Assembly (NCBI GenBank): GCA_965119215.1
Contig: CBCPKK010000038.1
Span: 1-64,000, forward strand
Direction of reading: 5' to 3'
DNA: 64,000 nucleotides
Source: Buttiauxella sp965119215
GTDB lineage: Bacteria; Pseudomonadota; Gammaproteobacteria; Enterobacterales; Enterobacteriaceae
Shown here: one piece after another, positions 26,524 to 35,410 of the stretch
Numbering within the stretch: the stretch's first letter is position 1
Layout of the letters: the number at the start of each line of letters is the position of its first letter
Program-made: the position numbers and the translations under genes
Notes under the pieces: model-generated
Seen by the model: the letters and a program-made list of their open reading frames with translations, nothing else
What the model was told of the DNA's origin: nothing
Databases searched by the model: none

Positions 26524-28182
26524 ATGAAAAATATCAAAGTTATAACGGGGATCATCATCACTCTGAGCATTTTCAGCGTGTTATTGCTGATCACCGGCTC
26601 GCTGTTTTACTCCTCTGTCAGCAACGACAGGCAAAACTTCCAACACTCAGGGCAGCTGAACTACCAGCAGCAACAGCTCGGTGGCAGCTTCCAGACGCTG
26701 CTGCAAACCCGCGTCACTATTAACCGTGTCGCCATTCGTATGCTGAAGAATCAGCGCGATCCCGCAGCCCTGGAAGCAATGAACAAGCTGCTGGCGAACG
26801 CGACGACATCGCTTGGCGAAGCGGAAAAATACTTCACTAATTATAAAGAATCGCCACACGTTGATGGCCAGGATGAAGCCATCAATGACCAGGCCGCAGT
26901 GTATTACCAGAAAATGCACGACGTGTTGCAGCAATCCATCGCGTTCCTGCGTGCGGACAACTACGAAGCCTATGGCAACCTGGATGCTCAGCAGGCACAG
27001 GATGACATGAAAGCGATTTACGACCGGTGGCTGACGCAGAACACCGCGTTGCTACACGCGGCCAGTGAAGAAAACCAGCATAGCTTTACCAGCATGCAAT
27101 GGACGCTGGGTACGATTCTGCTGATTGTCATTGCGGTTATAGTGCTTATCTGGCTCGGTTTACAGCGCGTGCTGTTGCGCCCGTTGCAGAACGTGATGGA
27201 GCACATTGGCGCGATTGCTGAAGGCGACCTTACCCGCCGCATTGATGCCGAAGGGCGCAGCGAAATGAGTAAACTCGCCGCTGGCCTGAACGTGATGCAG
27301 CAATCTCTGGTTCGCACCGTCAGCACCGTGCGCGACAACGCCGATTCTATCTACACCGGGGCGAGTGAAATCTCTGCGGGCAGCAGCGATCTTTCCTCAC
27401 GTACCGAACAGCAAGCCGCCTCGCTGGAAGAGACTGCCGCCAGCATGGAGCAACTCACCGCCACGGTGAAACAGAACACAGACAACGCCCGCCAGGCCAC
27501 ACATCTGGCGAAGAACGCCTCGGACACCGCGTTAAAAGGTGGCCGTGTAGTCGATAGCGTGGTCAGTACCATGAACGACATTGCCGAAAGCTCAGAAAAG
27601 ATTGTTGATATCACCAGCGTTATCGATGGAATCGCGTTCCAGACCAATATTCTGGCACTGAACGCCGCAGTTGAAGCCGCTCGTGCGGGTGAGCAAGGGC
27701 GTGGTTTCGCCGTGGTAGCCGGGGAAGTGCGAACGCTGGCAAGCCGCAGCGCGCAGGCTGCAAAAGAGATTAAAGTGCTGATTGAAAACTCGGTTTCCCG
27801 TATCGATACCGGCTCGAATCAGGTTCGTGAGGCGGGCGACACCATGAAAGAGATTGTCTCGGCTGTTACCCGCGTAACGGACATTATGAGCGAGATTTCA
27901 TCGGCGTCTGAAGAGCAGAGCAATGGCATCGAACAGGTTGCGCAGGCGGTTTCAGAAATGGACAGCGTCACGCAGCAAAACGCCTCATTAGTCGAAGAAT
28001 CTGCGTCAGCGGCGGCGGCGCTTGAAGATCAGGCCAGCCAGTTACGCCAGGCCGTTGCGGTGTTTCGAATCGAGCAAAGTGCAAAGCAGGAAATTGCACC
28101 TCCAGCCCAGACTCCACGCGTAAAACCGGCCTCGTTGAAGCCGCAACCCGCAGATTCTGACGCCAACTGGGAAACGTTCTAG
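26524..28182 (+). CDS. Methyl-accepting chemotaxis protein, Tsr/Tar type
   Basis: A 552-residue transmembrane chemoreceptor. Membrane helices are at about 7-29 and 190-213 with a four-helix-bundle ligand domain between. A HAMP domain follows, then the signalling hairpin around IDGIAFQTNILALNAAVEAA. The C-terminus is NWETF, the pentapeptide that recruits CheR and CheB. In the ligand domain, LLQTRVTINR aligns with the Tsr segment carrying the amino-acid-binding Arg64 and Asn68 (here Arg63, Asn67), so an amino-acid-like attractant is plausible. A sigma28-type promoter places it in the flagellar regulon. E. coli has no chemoreceptor gene beside glyS. Confidence 0.92.
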   Translation: MKNIKVITGIIITLSIFSVLLLITGSLFYSSVSNDRQNFQHSGQLNYQQQQLGGSFQTLLQTRVTINRVAIRMLKNQRDPAALEAMNKLLANATTSLGEAEKYFTNYKESPHVDGQDEAINDQAAVYYQKMHDVLQQSIAFLRADNYEAYGNLDAQQAQDDMKAIYDRWLTQNTALLHAASEENQHSFTSMQWTLGTILLIVIAVIVLIWLGLQRVLLRPLQNVMEHIGAIAEGDLTRRIDAEGRSEMSKLAAGLNVMQQSLVRTVSTVRDNADSIYTGASEISAGSSDLSSRTEQQAASLEETAASMEQLTATVKQNTDNARQATHLAKNASDTALKGGRVVDSVVSTMNDIAESSEKIVDITSVIDGIAFQTNILALNAAVEAARAGEQGRGFAVVAGEVRTLASRSAQAAKEIKVLIENSVSRIDTGSNQVREAGDTMKEIVSAVTRVTDIMSEISSASEEQSNGIEQVAQAVSEMDSVTQQNASLVEESASAAAALEDQASQLRQAVAVFRIEQSAKQEIAPPAQTPRVKPASLKPQPADSDANWETF

Positions 28183-28192
28183 CAAAATAACA

Positions 28193-28220
28193 ACCCCGCT
28201 TCATTTTGAGCGGGGTGTTT
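28193..28220. terminator. Terminator between chemoreceptor and uspF-like gene
   Basis: ACCCCGCT / AGCGGGGT stem with an 8-nt loop, then GTTTT; it sits between convergent genes. Confidence 0.88.
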
Positions 28221-28237
28221 TCTAACGCTTTAATACC

Positions 28238-28672
28238 TCAGCGAACAACCAACACCGAACATTTTGCATGGCGAACCACGGCTGCGGCGTTTGAACCCAG
28301 CAGATAGGTAGACATGCTCGGTCTGTGGGAAGCAAGAATAATCACATCCGCATCAATATCTTCTGCCAGTTGCAGAATATGATCTTTCGGCGTACCGCTT
28401 AACACGTGCTTCTCAACCCGATCTCCAGGAAGACTAAACTTAGCGACAATTTCGCTCAGTGCTTTCATGGCCTCGGCTTCCCTTTCTCTGGCATCCGGCA
28501 CAACCGAAGCGTAACCCAGGCCGTAAGAGGCAAAATAGGTATAGTCAGGAATAACCGAGAGGAAGTGGATAGTGGCATCGTTCTGCTTTGCGTAGCCTTC
28601 CACATGAGGGATAACTTGCTTTGTCAGCTCCATTTCAGAAATATCGATAGGAACCAGGATCTTCTTAGACAT
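28238..28672 (-). CDS. Universal stress protein, UspF-like
   Basis: A 144-residue UspA-superfamily protein the same length as E. coli UspF. Shared features are KILVPIDISEMELT at the start, SGTPKDHILQLA, and the nucleotide-binding C-terminal motif SHRPSMSTYLLGSNAAAVVR. It probably binds ATP and acts under stress or in adhesion and motility. It may be a paralogue of the true uspF, which is elsewhere in E. coli. AGGAGG lies upstream. Confidence 0.88.
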   Translation of the reverse strand: MSKKILVPIDISEMELTKQVIPHVEGYAKQNDATIHFLSVIPDYTYFASYGLGYASVVPDAREREAEAMKALSEIVAKFSLPGDRVEKHVLSGTPKDHILQLAEDIDADVIILASHRPSMSTYLLGSNAAAVVRHAKCSVLVVR

Positions 28673-28810
28673 ACAACCTCCTTTTGCTTTGTGTATTAAT
28701 AACCCTCTCTAAGTTATGGATTAGATTTGCGATTTCGGGAGTGACACAGGTCAGGTTTCTGGACATTTACGCTTCGTTTCATACTATCTACGTAGCGTTC
28801 AGAAACGACA

Positions 28811-28836
28811 AACCCCGCGTTTGAGCGGGGTTTTAT
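28811..28836. terminator. Terminator downstream of yiaG
   Basis: AACCCCGC / GCGGGGTT with loop GTTTGA. T-tracts are short on both strands, so it could serve either direction. Confidence 0.7.
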
Positions 28837-28865
28837 TTCAGGCAATAAGAGTACAAAGTACAAAA

Positions 28866-29156
28866 TCATTCCATCAGCTGCTTACTGATTGTTGGATTCG
28901 CCTGCATTAAGCGCATCAACTTCAGTTCGGTATTGGAGGGTCTGAGTCGTTTTGATTCCCACTCCTGCACCATGTTAACGCTAACGCCCATTGCACGGGC
29001 AAAGTCATCAATTTTAAGCCCGGTACTTTTTCTCAGTTGTTCAAATTCAGAAAATGCATTGGGCTTATCGTTAAGAGCCATCGTTTGCGGTTTATCTTTA
29101 AAAACGATCTGTTCAAGGTTGCTGAGTAGCTCAAACATTGGGTCTTTATATTCCAT
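28866..29156 (-). CDS. yiaG: HTH-type DNA-binding protein YiaG
   Basis: A 96-residue Cro/C1-type (HigA-like) DNA-binding protein equal in length to E. coli YiaG. It starts MEYKDPMFELLSNLEQIVF and has the helix-turn-helix LKIDDFARAMGVSVNMVQEW in the C-terminal half. ATG 29156 follows GAGGAG; a Met 21 bp upstream is not conserved. No toxin gene is adjacent, so despite the fold it is probably not an antitoxin here. In E. coli yiaG lies between yiaF and cspA; here a block of about 10 kb separates it from yiaF. Confidence 0.92.
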   Translation of the reverse strand: MEYKDPMFELLSNLEQIVFKDKPQTMALNDKPNAFSEFEQLRKSTGLKIDDFARAMGVSVNMVQEWESKRLRPSNTELKLMRLMQANPTISKQLME

Positions 29157-29377
29157 CGAAAACTCCTCATAAATCACACATTGACCTCGTGAACGGTAAG
29201 AAGCCTATTAAGAGTAGTTCGAAAAAAAGCGCACCGATGGTTTCAAGGCTAACTATTTTGTGACGGTATAAGGCTTATGCGTTTCAGCAAAAATCCTAAG
29301 CGGCATAAGGAATTGAAAAGCCTGCGGAGTGCGGTGATGAGTATAAATTTGTAAATGGTTATGCGTTTTATGCAAAA

Positions 29378-29396
29378 CGGCGGGACTGGCCCGCCG
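29378..29396 (-). terminator. Terminator after the MFS transporter gene
   Basis: CGGCGGG / CCCGCCG with a 5-nt loop, followed on the minus strand by TTTT. It lies within the 269-bp gap between yiaG and the MFS gene, where nothing else was seen. Confidence 0.8.
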
Positions 29397-29425
29397 GAGT
29401 GCTTAGTGGGATAGCTGATTTGCCA

Positions 29426-30808
29426 TCATGCTTTTTGCGTAACCTTGTCCAGTTCGAGATTATCTGTACGTTTTTCACCAGGCGTACGAAGGCTTACCCA
29501 GGATTTCACCATCAGCGCGGCGGCTGAAATCACCGCTGGAATGGCCAGCAGCATGAAAATCGTTTTGAAAGACAGTTCGGCTTGCATCAGGAATGCGCCG
29601 CTAAACGCCCCCAGAATCCCGCCAAAACGCCCAAGCCCTAACATCCAGGCCACGCCCGTTGCACGCCCCTGAGTGGGGTAGAACCCTGCTGCCAACGCAG
29701 GCATGGAAGATTGTGCGCCGTTCATAATTGTCCCGGCGATAAACACCATCACACCCATCAGCACAAGGCTTGAGGTTGAGAACCCAACTAAGCAGACGAA
29801 CAGTCCCGTCAGCAAATATCCTACCGCGACGACTTTGTTCGGGTTCAGTTTATCCATTAGCGCGCCAATAATCAGGACGCCAATGCCGCCGCCCAGCGGG
29901 AACAGTGCGGTGATGATCGAAGCCTGGCTCAGCGTTGCGCCCGTTTCACGAATCAACAGCGGCAGCCAGCTGGTCAGGAGATAGAAAATCAGCAGGCCCA
30001 TGAAATAGGTCAGGCACAGCATTAAGGTTCCCACCAGATAACGCGGTGAGAAAATCACGCCAAGCGCAGTTTTATCTTTCATAAACCCACCCACTTCGTT
30101 AAGCACGAAGCGCAGATTTTCACCTGACGGCAGCGGCGCAATGCGGCGCAAAATAGTTGCGATGTCTTTCTGCGGCTTATTCTTCACCACCAGATAACGA
30201 GCCGATTCCGGTAACCAAATCATCAGCACGACCGAGAGAACCAGCGGCATCACGCCACCCAGAACCAGAACGCTCTGCCAGCCGTAATGCGGGATCATCC
30301 ACGCAGAGACAAAACCGCCCATCGAAGAGCCAATCGGGAAGCCAACAAACATCAGGTTTACCAGTAAGGCGCGTTTACGCTCTGGCGCGTACTCGGACAT
30401 CAGCGTTGCGGCGTTAGGCATTGCCGCACCCAGGCCAAGACCGGTCAGGAACCGCAGCAGAGCCAGTGAAGTCAGGCTTGTGGCAAAGGCCGTCAGCAAG
30501 CTAAAGCCACCGAACACCAGAATCGACAACACCAATACTTTTTTGCGTCCGATGCGGTCGGCCATCGGCCCCGCTGTTAGTGCACCCACGGCCAAACCGA
30601 CAAGTGCGGCGCTCATCACTGGGCCAAGGTCCGATTTCTGTACGCCCCACTCCTGCACTAAATCAGAAGCGATGAAGCCAATTATTGCGGTATCGAATCC
30701 ATCCAACGCCACGGTGATGAAACAAAGGACAAGGATCATCCACTGGTATTTCGAAAACCGATTATTGTTTATAAATGCCTGAATATCAGTTGTTGTTGTC
30801 TTTGTCAT
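29426..30808 (-). CDS. MFS transporter, aromatic acid:H+ symporter (PcaK/MhpT-like)
   Basis: A 460-residue, 12-helix major facilitator of the AAHS group that imports 4-hydroxybenzoate, protocatechuate, 3-hydroxyphenylpropionate and similar acids. The family signature ALDGFDTAIIGF is in helix 1 and GPMADRIGRKKVL lies in the helix 2-3 loop. Later LPESARYLVVKNKP and FYPTQGRATGVAWMLGLGR are typical of the group. It is transcribed alone, with PcaR-like operators upstream. No catabolic genes for aromatics are in the window. The exact substrate is inferred only. Confidence 0.85.
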   Translation of the reverse strand: MTKTTTTDIQAFINNNRFSKYQWMILVLCFITVALDGFDTAIIGFIASDLVQEWGVQKSDLGPVMSAALVGLAVGALTAGPMADRIGRKKVLVLSILVFGGFSLLTAFATSLTSLALLRFLTGLGLGAAMPNAATLMSEYAPERKRALLVNLMFVGFPIGSSMGGFVSAWMIPHYGWQSVLVLGGVMPLVLSVVLMIWLPESARYLVVKNKPQKDIATILRRIAPLPSGENLRFVLNEVGGFMKDKTALGVIFSPRYLVGTLMLCLTYFMGLLIFYLLTSWLPLLIRETGATLSQASIITALFPLGGGIGVLIIGALMDKLNPNKVVAVGYLLTGLFVCLVGFSTSSLVLMGVMVFIAGTIMNGAQSSMPALAAGFYPTQGRATGVAWMLGLGRFGGILGAFSGAFLMQAELSFKTIFMLLAIPAVISAAALMVKSWVSLRTPGEKRTDNLELDKVTQKA

Positions 30809-30849
30809 AAGGCAAGTCCTGCCAGAGTTTGTCGGAGTGAACCTGAAAT

Positions 30850-30883
30850 GTTCGATTATCGAACATAAATTCGTTAATCGTTC
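30850..30883. promoter_or_regulatory. Tandem PcaR/PcaU-like (IclR-type) operators before the MFS gene
   Basis: GTTCGATTATCGAAC at 30850-30864 is a perfect palindrome around a central T. ATTCGTTAATCGTTC at 30869-30883 is a weaker copy. Both resemble the IclR-family PcaR site GTTCGATAATCGCAC known from protocatechuate regulation. They lie 42-75 bp before the MFS start. Confidence 0.65.
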
Positions 30884-30936
30884 GTTAAATCAAACCACTC
30901 AGCAGGCTATTGGGCAATCATCTGGCGGGTGTTAGT

Positions 30937-30951
30937 GTGCGATTATCGTAC
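30937..30951. promoter_or_regulatory. Upstream third PcaR-like operator
   Basis: GTGCGATTATCGTAC matches the palindrome at 30850 at 13 of 15 positions and matches the known PcaR site at 12 of 15. It is 129 bp upstream of the MFS ATG. Confidence 0.6.
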
Positions 30952-31092
30952 GGATTCAGCAGGCGCTATCTAACTGAATTAAATAAAATGTTTAGTATTA
31001 ATAGCTTGAAAGCAATTCTCTGAGGAGGGGGCGTCACCGGATTTGTGATTAAGTTAACAATCAAGCAACAAACCGCGATGGGTAGCGTAAGC

Positions 31093-31127
31093 AAAAAATA
31101 GGGCGGATAAGCAACGCATACCCGCCC
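31093..31127 (-). terminator. Terminator of the guanidine operon
   Basis: On the minus strand GGGCGGGTA pairs with TATCCGCCC around a 9-nt loop and is followed by TATTTTTTGC. It is 20 bp after the carboxylase stop. The rest of the 338-bp gap to the MFS gene holds only the operators described. Confidence 0.85.
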
Positions 31128-31146
31128 GAAGAAAATTAGCGACTCA

Positions 31147-34100
31147 CTAAGCCGCCGTTTCAATCACCATCAGCAATTGTCCGGCGTGAACCTGATTCCC
31201 TTGCTGGCGCTGGAAGGTACGAATGACGCCATCCACAGGTGAAGTAATGGGAATTTCCATCTTCATGGATTCCAGAATGCCGATGGTTTGCCCGGCCTTT
31301 ACCTGCTCGCCCGGTTCAACCAGCCATTGCCATACGCTTCCGGCGACCTGGCTTTCCACACCGCAGCATGAATCGGGAATGTATTCGTCGTTGCTCGGGG
31401 TTTCGTCAAGCGTGCTGTCAAACGTGAACTGCCCCTCGGCGCGCCAGCGTGCCAGTTCCTCATCAAAAGCATGCTGGCGTTGTTGCTGGAAGGTATCGAT
31501 AGTTTCCGCTTCTTGTTCAAGCATTTGCTGATAAGCATCAAGGCTAAATTCCCCCTCGTCAATTCGCAGCGGGTAGTCGCCCCACGGGAAACGCTCGCGT
31601 ATTTCCAGCAGTTCTTCAGCGCTCACTTCATAGAAACGAATCTGGTCGAAGAAGCGCAATAACCACGGTTTGGTGAAGACGTCTGTCTGGCGATCGCGGT
31701 TCCACATTTGCAATGTGCGCCCAACAAACTGGTATCCGCCTGGCCCTTCCATGCCGTAAACGCACATATAAGCGCCACCAATGCCGACAGAGTTTTCCGC
31801 AGTCCAGGTGCGCGCGGGGTTGTATTTAGTGGTGACTAAACGATGGCGAGGATCAAGCGGCGTGGCGACAGGCGCGCCAAGGTAGACATCGCCCAGCCCC
31901 ATCACTAAGTAACTGGCGTCAAAAACAATTTTTTTGACCTGTTCAACCGAATCAAGGCCATTAATACGGCGGATAAATTCGATATTGCTCGGGCACCAAG
32001 GCGCACCTGGGCGAACCGATTGGGTATAACGCGTGATCGCTTCACGGCAAGCGGCATCATCCCAGCTCAGCGGGAGCCAGACGGTGCGCGACGGGACTTT
32101 GGTATGCCGTAAATCGCCAAGCGCTTGATCTGCGGCGACTATCGTTTCCAGCAGTTGCTGGCGTGGGCAAAGGTGGTTATCAAAATGAATTTGTAGCGAA
32201 CGAATACCAGGAGTCAGTTCAAGACGCCCCGCCTGCGGGTACGCTTCCAGCCGCTGCATCAGCGCATGGACGCGAAAACGCAGCGCAATATCCAGCATTT
32301 GTTCACCGTACTCCACCAGCAAAAAGCGATCGCCCGCCGCGCGAATGGTCACGGACGGCATGCCGTTGTTGGCCGGATCGTGGTACATGATGGGGGAGAT
32401 TATTTGGTGCGAGTCGCTCTCACACTCCAGACTCACTGCCACAAACTCAATTGTATCTCCCGCTTTAAGCTGCCCGAGCTTCCACAGGTCATCGCTAATC
32501 ACCGTTGCCGGGCAAACAAAACCACCGAGTGATGGGCCATCCGGCCCCAAAATCACCGGCATATCACCGGTAAAATCCACGGTGCCAAAGGCGTAGGCGT
32601 TGTCGTGAATATTGGAAGGATGCATCCCCGCTTCGCCGCCGTCGCTGCGTGCCCAGGTTGGTTTTGGGCCAATCAGACGAATACCGGTGCGGCTCGAGTT
32701 GTAATGCACCTGCCAGCGGGCGGCAAAAAACTCCTGAATATCGTGTTCGGTGAAGAACTCCGGCGCACCGTGTGGCCCGTAGACGACGCGGATTTGCCAG
32801 TTATTACTCAGTTGCGGGTAAAGTTGCGGGTAATCCTGCCCGGTTAATGCAGCCGCAGGCCGATGTTCCGGCGCAGCAAGATGCAGCACATCTCCGGCGC
32901 GTAGCGCTCGCCCCGCATGGCCGCCAAATTTACCCAGCGTAAAGGTACTGCGGCTGCCGAGATATTGCGGGCAATTTAGCCCGCCTGCCAACAGCAAATA
33001 ACTGCGGCAACCTGCGCCAGTAATATCGCCCAGCACCAGGGTTTGCCCGGCATTCGCGTTTATCACCACACCCGTTGATACCGTATCGTCATCCAGTTTC
33101 GCGGCAATTTCTGCACCGGTTAGCACGAAAGCACACGACTGATTAAAGCGTAGCGTCGGGCCACGTAAGGTAATTTCCAGCCCTGCGGCCTGCGCATCGT
33201 TACCTAAAAGCTGGTTGCCTACAGTAAAAGCGCGGCTATCGAACGGACCGGAAGGGGGCACACCAACGTGCCAGTAGCCACTGCGGCCTGGAACATCCTG
33301 AATGGTGGTCATCGTGCCACCCGTCAGCACATCGAGCGTAGTCGGTTGCCAGTTCACGCTGCCAAGCGTTGCTGTGATCACTCGGCCTTCTTGTACCTCA
33401 GGCAAAGTCAGCAAATATTGCAACCATTTCAGATTGGTTTCGATGCCATATAACGACGTTTGCTGCAAAGTTTGTGCAAGAGAAGTCAGAGCTTGTTCGC
33501 GGGAATCGGCATGAACAATCACTTTTGCCAGCATCGGGTCGTAAAACGGCGAGACTTCGCAGCCTGTCGCCAGCCAGTGGTCAATGCGCAGTGTTGCGCC
33601 GTCCACCGCCTGCGGGAATATCACTTCGCTCAACAACCCGGCGACTGGCTGGAAGTTTTTCGCCGGATCTTCGGCATACACGCGCACCTGAATGGCATGG
33701 CCGTGCGGCGTAGTACGCAACGTTTTCAGGTCAGGCAGCGCGTTTGCACCCAGCGCAACCATCCAGCTCACAATATCCACGCCGTAAACCATTTCGGTGA
33801 CGCCGTGCTCTACCTGCAATCTGGTGTTCACTTCCAGGAACCAGAACTGCTCGCTGACATCGTCATAAACGTATTCAACCGTTCCGGCACTGCGGTAATT
33901 CACCGCTTTGCAAAGCTCGACAGCCGTGCGGTGCAAGGCGCTGCGGGTAGCATCAGACAGGCGCGGCGCGGGAGTTTCTTCGATAACTTTCTGGTTCCGG
34001 CGCTGTGCCGAGCAATCTCGTTCGCCCAGTGCGATAACGCTGCCCGCTCCATCACCAAATACCTGCACTTCGATATGGCGGGCGCGGGCGATAAATTTCT

Positions 34101-34695
34101 CTAAAAAGACGCCATCGTCGGAGAAGTTGTTTCCTGCAAGACGTTTTACGCGAGTAAACGCGTCTTTCAGTGTCGCGGCACAATCGCAGCATTGCATCCC
34201 AATGCCACCTCCACCCGCCGTGCTTTTTAGCATTACCGGATAACCGATGCGTTCGGCCTCGCTTAACGCAATATCCAGCGAGGTCAGCAGACCGCTACCT
34301 GAAAGCAAGGGCACATGGTTGCGCTCTGCCAGTTCGCGAGCGCGATGTTTAAGGCCGAATGCCGCCATTTGCTCGACGGTGGGGCCGAGAAATACAACAT
34401 TTTCTGCGTCGCAGCGTTCGACAAAACTGGCATTTTCACTCAGGAAACCGTAACCCGGATGAACCGCTTCGGCGTCACTTTCCTTGATAATCGCGAATAA
34501 TTTATCCTGATTCAGATAGGTTTCACGCACGTTTCCTTCGCCGAGGGAAAACGCACAATCGGCCAGACGGACGTGCTGTGAATGTTTGTCGGCTTCGGCA
34601 TAAACAACAATCGCGGTAATGCCCATTTGCTGCAAGGTACGGATGATACGCACTGCAATAGCGCCACGGTTGGCAATCAAGACTCGTTTAAACAT
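31147..34695 (-). CDS. Guanidine carboxylase (urea carboxylase family)
   Basis: A 1182-residue biotin-dependent carboxylase. Residues 1-450 are a biotin carboxylase/ATP-grasp domain (FKRVLIANRGAIAVRIIRT; STAGGGGIGM; EVNTRLQVEHGVTEM). The centre is the KipA/KipI-type carboxyltransferase region (GYWHVGVPPSGPFDSRAF; GPDGPSLGGFVCPATV). The C-terminus is a BCCP domain with biotin Lys1145 in ESMKME. Urea and guanidine carboxylases look alike. The riboswitch and the CgdA/B genes in the same operon point to guanidine, giving carboxyguanidine. No allophanate hydrolase domain is fused or adjacent. Confidence 0.9.
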   Translation of the reverse strand: MFKRVLIANRGAIAVRIIRTLQQMGITAIVVYAEADKHSQHVRLADCAFSLGEGNVRETYLNQDKLFAIIKESDAEAVHPGYGFLSENASFVERCDAENVVFLGPTVEQMAAFGLKHRARELAERNHVPLLSGSGLLTSLDIALSEAERIGYPVMLKSTAGGGGIGMQCCDCAATLKDAFTRVKRLAGNNFSDDGVFLEKFIARARHIEVQVFGDGAGSVIALGERDCSAQRRNQKVIEETPAPRLSDATRSALHRTAVELCKAVNYRSAGTVEYVYDDVSEQFWFLEVNTRLQVEHGVTEMVYGVDIVSWMVALGANALPDLKTLRTTPHGHAIQVRVYAEDPAKNFQPVAGLLSEVIFPQAVDGATLRIDHWLATGCEVSPFYDPMLAKVIVHADSREQALTSLAQTLQQTSLYGIETNLKWLQYLLTLPEVQEGRVITATLGSVNWQPTTLDVLTGGTMTTIQDVPGRSGYWHVGVPPSGPFDSRAFTVGNQLLGNDAQAAGLEITLRGPTLRFNQSCAFVLTGAEIAAKLDDDTVSTGVVINANAGQTLVLGDITGAGCRSYLLLAGGLNCPQYLGSRSTFTLGKFGGHAGRALRAGDVLHLAAPEHRPAAALTGQDYPQLYPQLSNNWQIRVVYGPHGAPEFFTEHDIQEFFAARWQVHYNSSRTGIRLIGPKPTWARSDGGEAGMHPSNIHDNAYAFGTVDFTGDMPVILGPDGPSLGGFVCPATVISDDLWKLGQLKAGDTIEFVAVSLECESDSHQIISPIMYHDPANNGMPSVTIRAAGDRFLLVEYGEQMLDIALRFRVHALMQRLEAYPQAGRLELTPGIRSLQIHFDNHLCPRQQLLETIVAADQALGDLRHTKVPSRTVWLPLSWDDAACREAITRYTQSVRPGAPWCPSNIEFIRRINGLDSVEQVKKIVFDASYLVMGLGDVYLGAPVATPLDPRHRLVTTKYNPARTWTAENSVGIGGAYMCVYGMEGPGGYQFVGRTLQMWNRDRQTDVFTKPWLLRFFDQIRFYEVSAEELLEIRERFPWGDYPLRIDEGEFSLDAYQQMLEQEAETIDTFQQQRQHAFDEELARWRAEGQFTFDSTLDETPSNDEYIPDSCCGVESQVAGSVWQWLVEPGEQVKAGQTIGILESMKMEIPITSPVDGVIRTFQRQQGNQVHAGQLLMVIETAA

Positions 34696-34774
34696 AACCG
34701 GTTCTCAGGCTGGCAGGTCGTCCTGCATAACATTCGGGCGCTTGATTGCGGGCCGTCCCGCTGCGCTTAAAGGA

Positions 34775-35410
34775 TTACCAGACGGCGATTTCGATCGGCG
34801 TTGGGTTGTAACCGTTGCAAGGGTTATTAAGCTGCGGGCAGTTGGAGATCATCACCAGAACGTTCATTTTCGCGACCAGTTCGACGTATTTCCCCGGCGC
34901 TGAAATACCGTCGGCAAACTGGAGGCCACCTTCTTTGGTCACCGGAACGTTCATAAAGAAATTGATGTTGTGCGTGATATCACGACGCGTCAGGCCATAT
35001 TCCGGGTGCTGCGCGACGGCAAGCAGCCAACTGTCACGGCAGGCGTGCATATGGCGTTTTTCAAGTGAGTAACGCACGGTGTTACTTTCGGTAGCGCAGG
35101 CACCGCCGAGGGTGTCGTGGCGGCCGCAGGTATCGGCAACAATTTCCAGCATCGGGCGGTCTTCGTTAGAGCGCAGCACGCTGCCACTGCTGAGGAATAC
35201 GTTACGTTGGCCGCGCAGTGTGTCTGTCACGCTGTAGCGTTCCGCGGTGTCGTCGGCGTTGTAAAACAGCGTATCCGCCGCCTGATTTCCTTCCAGGTCG
35301 GTTATCCGCAAAGTCCGGCCTTCTTCAAGGCGATACAGCCAATAATCGCCAGCGTTTACCGTTGCTCGCAGTTGCGCATTTTCTGTGTGGCGTGGGCTTT
35401 CAGTCAGCAT
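34775..35410 (-). CDS. cgdB: Carboxyguanidine deiminase subunit B (urea-amidolyase-associated protein 2)
   Basis: A 211-residue DUF1989-family protein. Conserved features are GDYWLYRLEEGRTLRITDLE, QAADTLFYNADDTAERYS, CGRHDTLGGACATESN and NCPQLNNPCNGYNPTPIE, including likely metal-binding Cys and His residues. Annotated for years as urea-amidolyase-associated protein 2, this family pairs with CgdA as the deiminase that turns carboxyguanidine into allophanate. Its ATG overlaps the end of cgdA by 7 bp. Confidence 0.88.
   Translation of the reverse strand: MLTESPRHTENAQLRATVNAGDYWLYRLEEGRTLRITDLEGNQAADTLFYNADDTAERYSVTDTLRGQRNVFLSSGSVLRSNEDRPMLEIVADTCGRHDTLGGACATESNTVRYSLEKRHMHACRDSWLLAVAQHPEYGLTRRDITHNINFFMNVPVTKEGGLQFADGISAPGKYVELVAKMNVLVMISNCPQLNNPCNGYNPTPIEIAVW

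Noticed and set aside
28866..29156. yiaG as the antitoxin of a HigBA pair
   Set aside because: The HTH fold fits, but there is no toxin-sized gene adjacent and the protein matches YiaG by length and position.
30966..31163. 65-residue minus-strand frame before the carboxylase end
   Set aside because: It overlaps the operon terminator and the carboxylase 3' end, has no RBS and no recognisable domain.
31147..34695. Fused urea amidolyase (carboxylase plus allophanate hydrolase)
   Set aside because: The protein ends right after the biotin domain; there is no amidase-signature region in the sequence.
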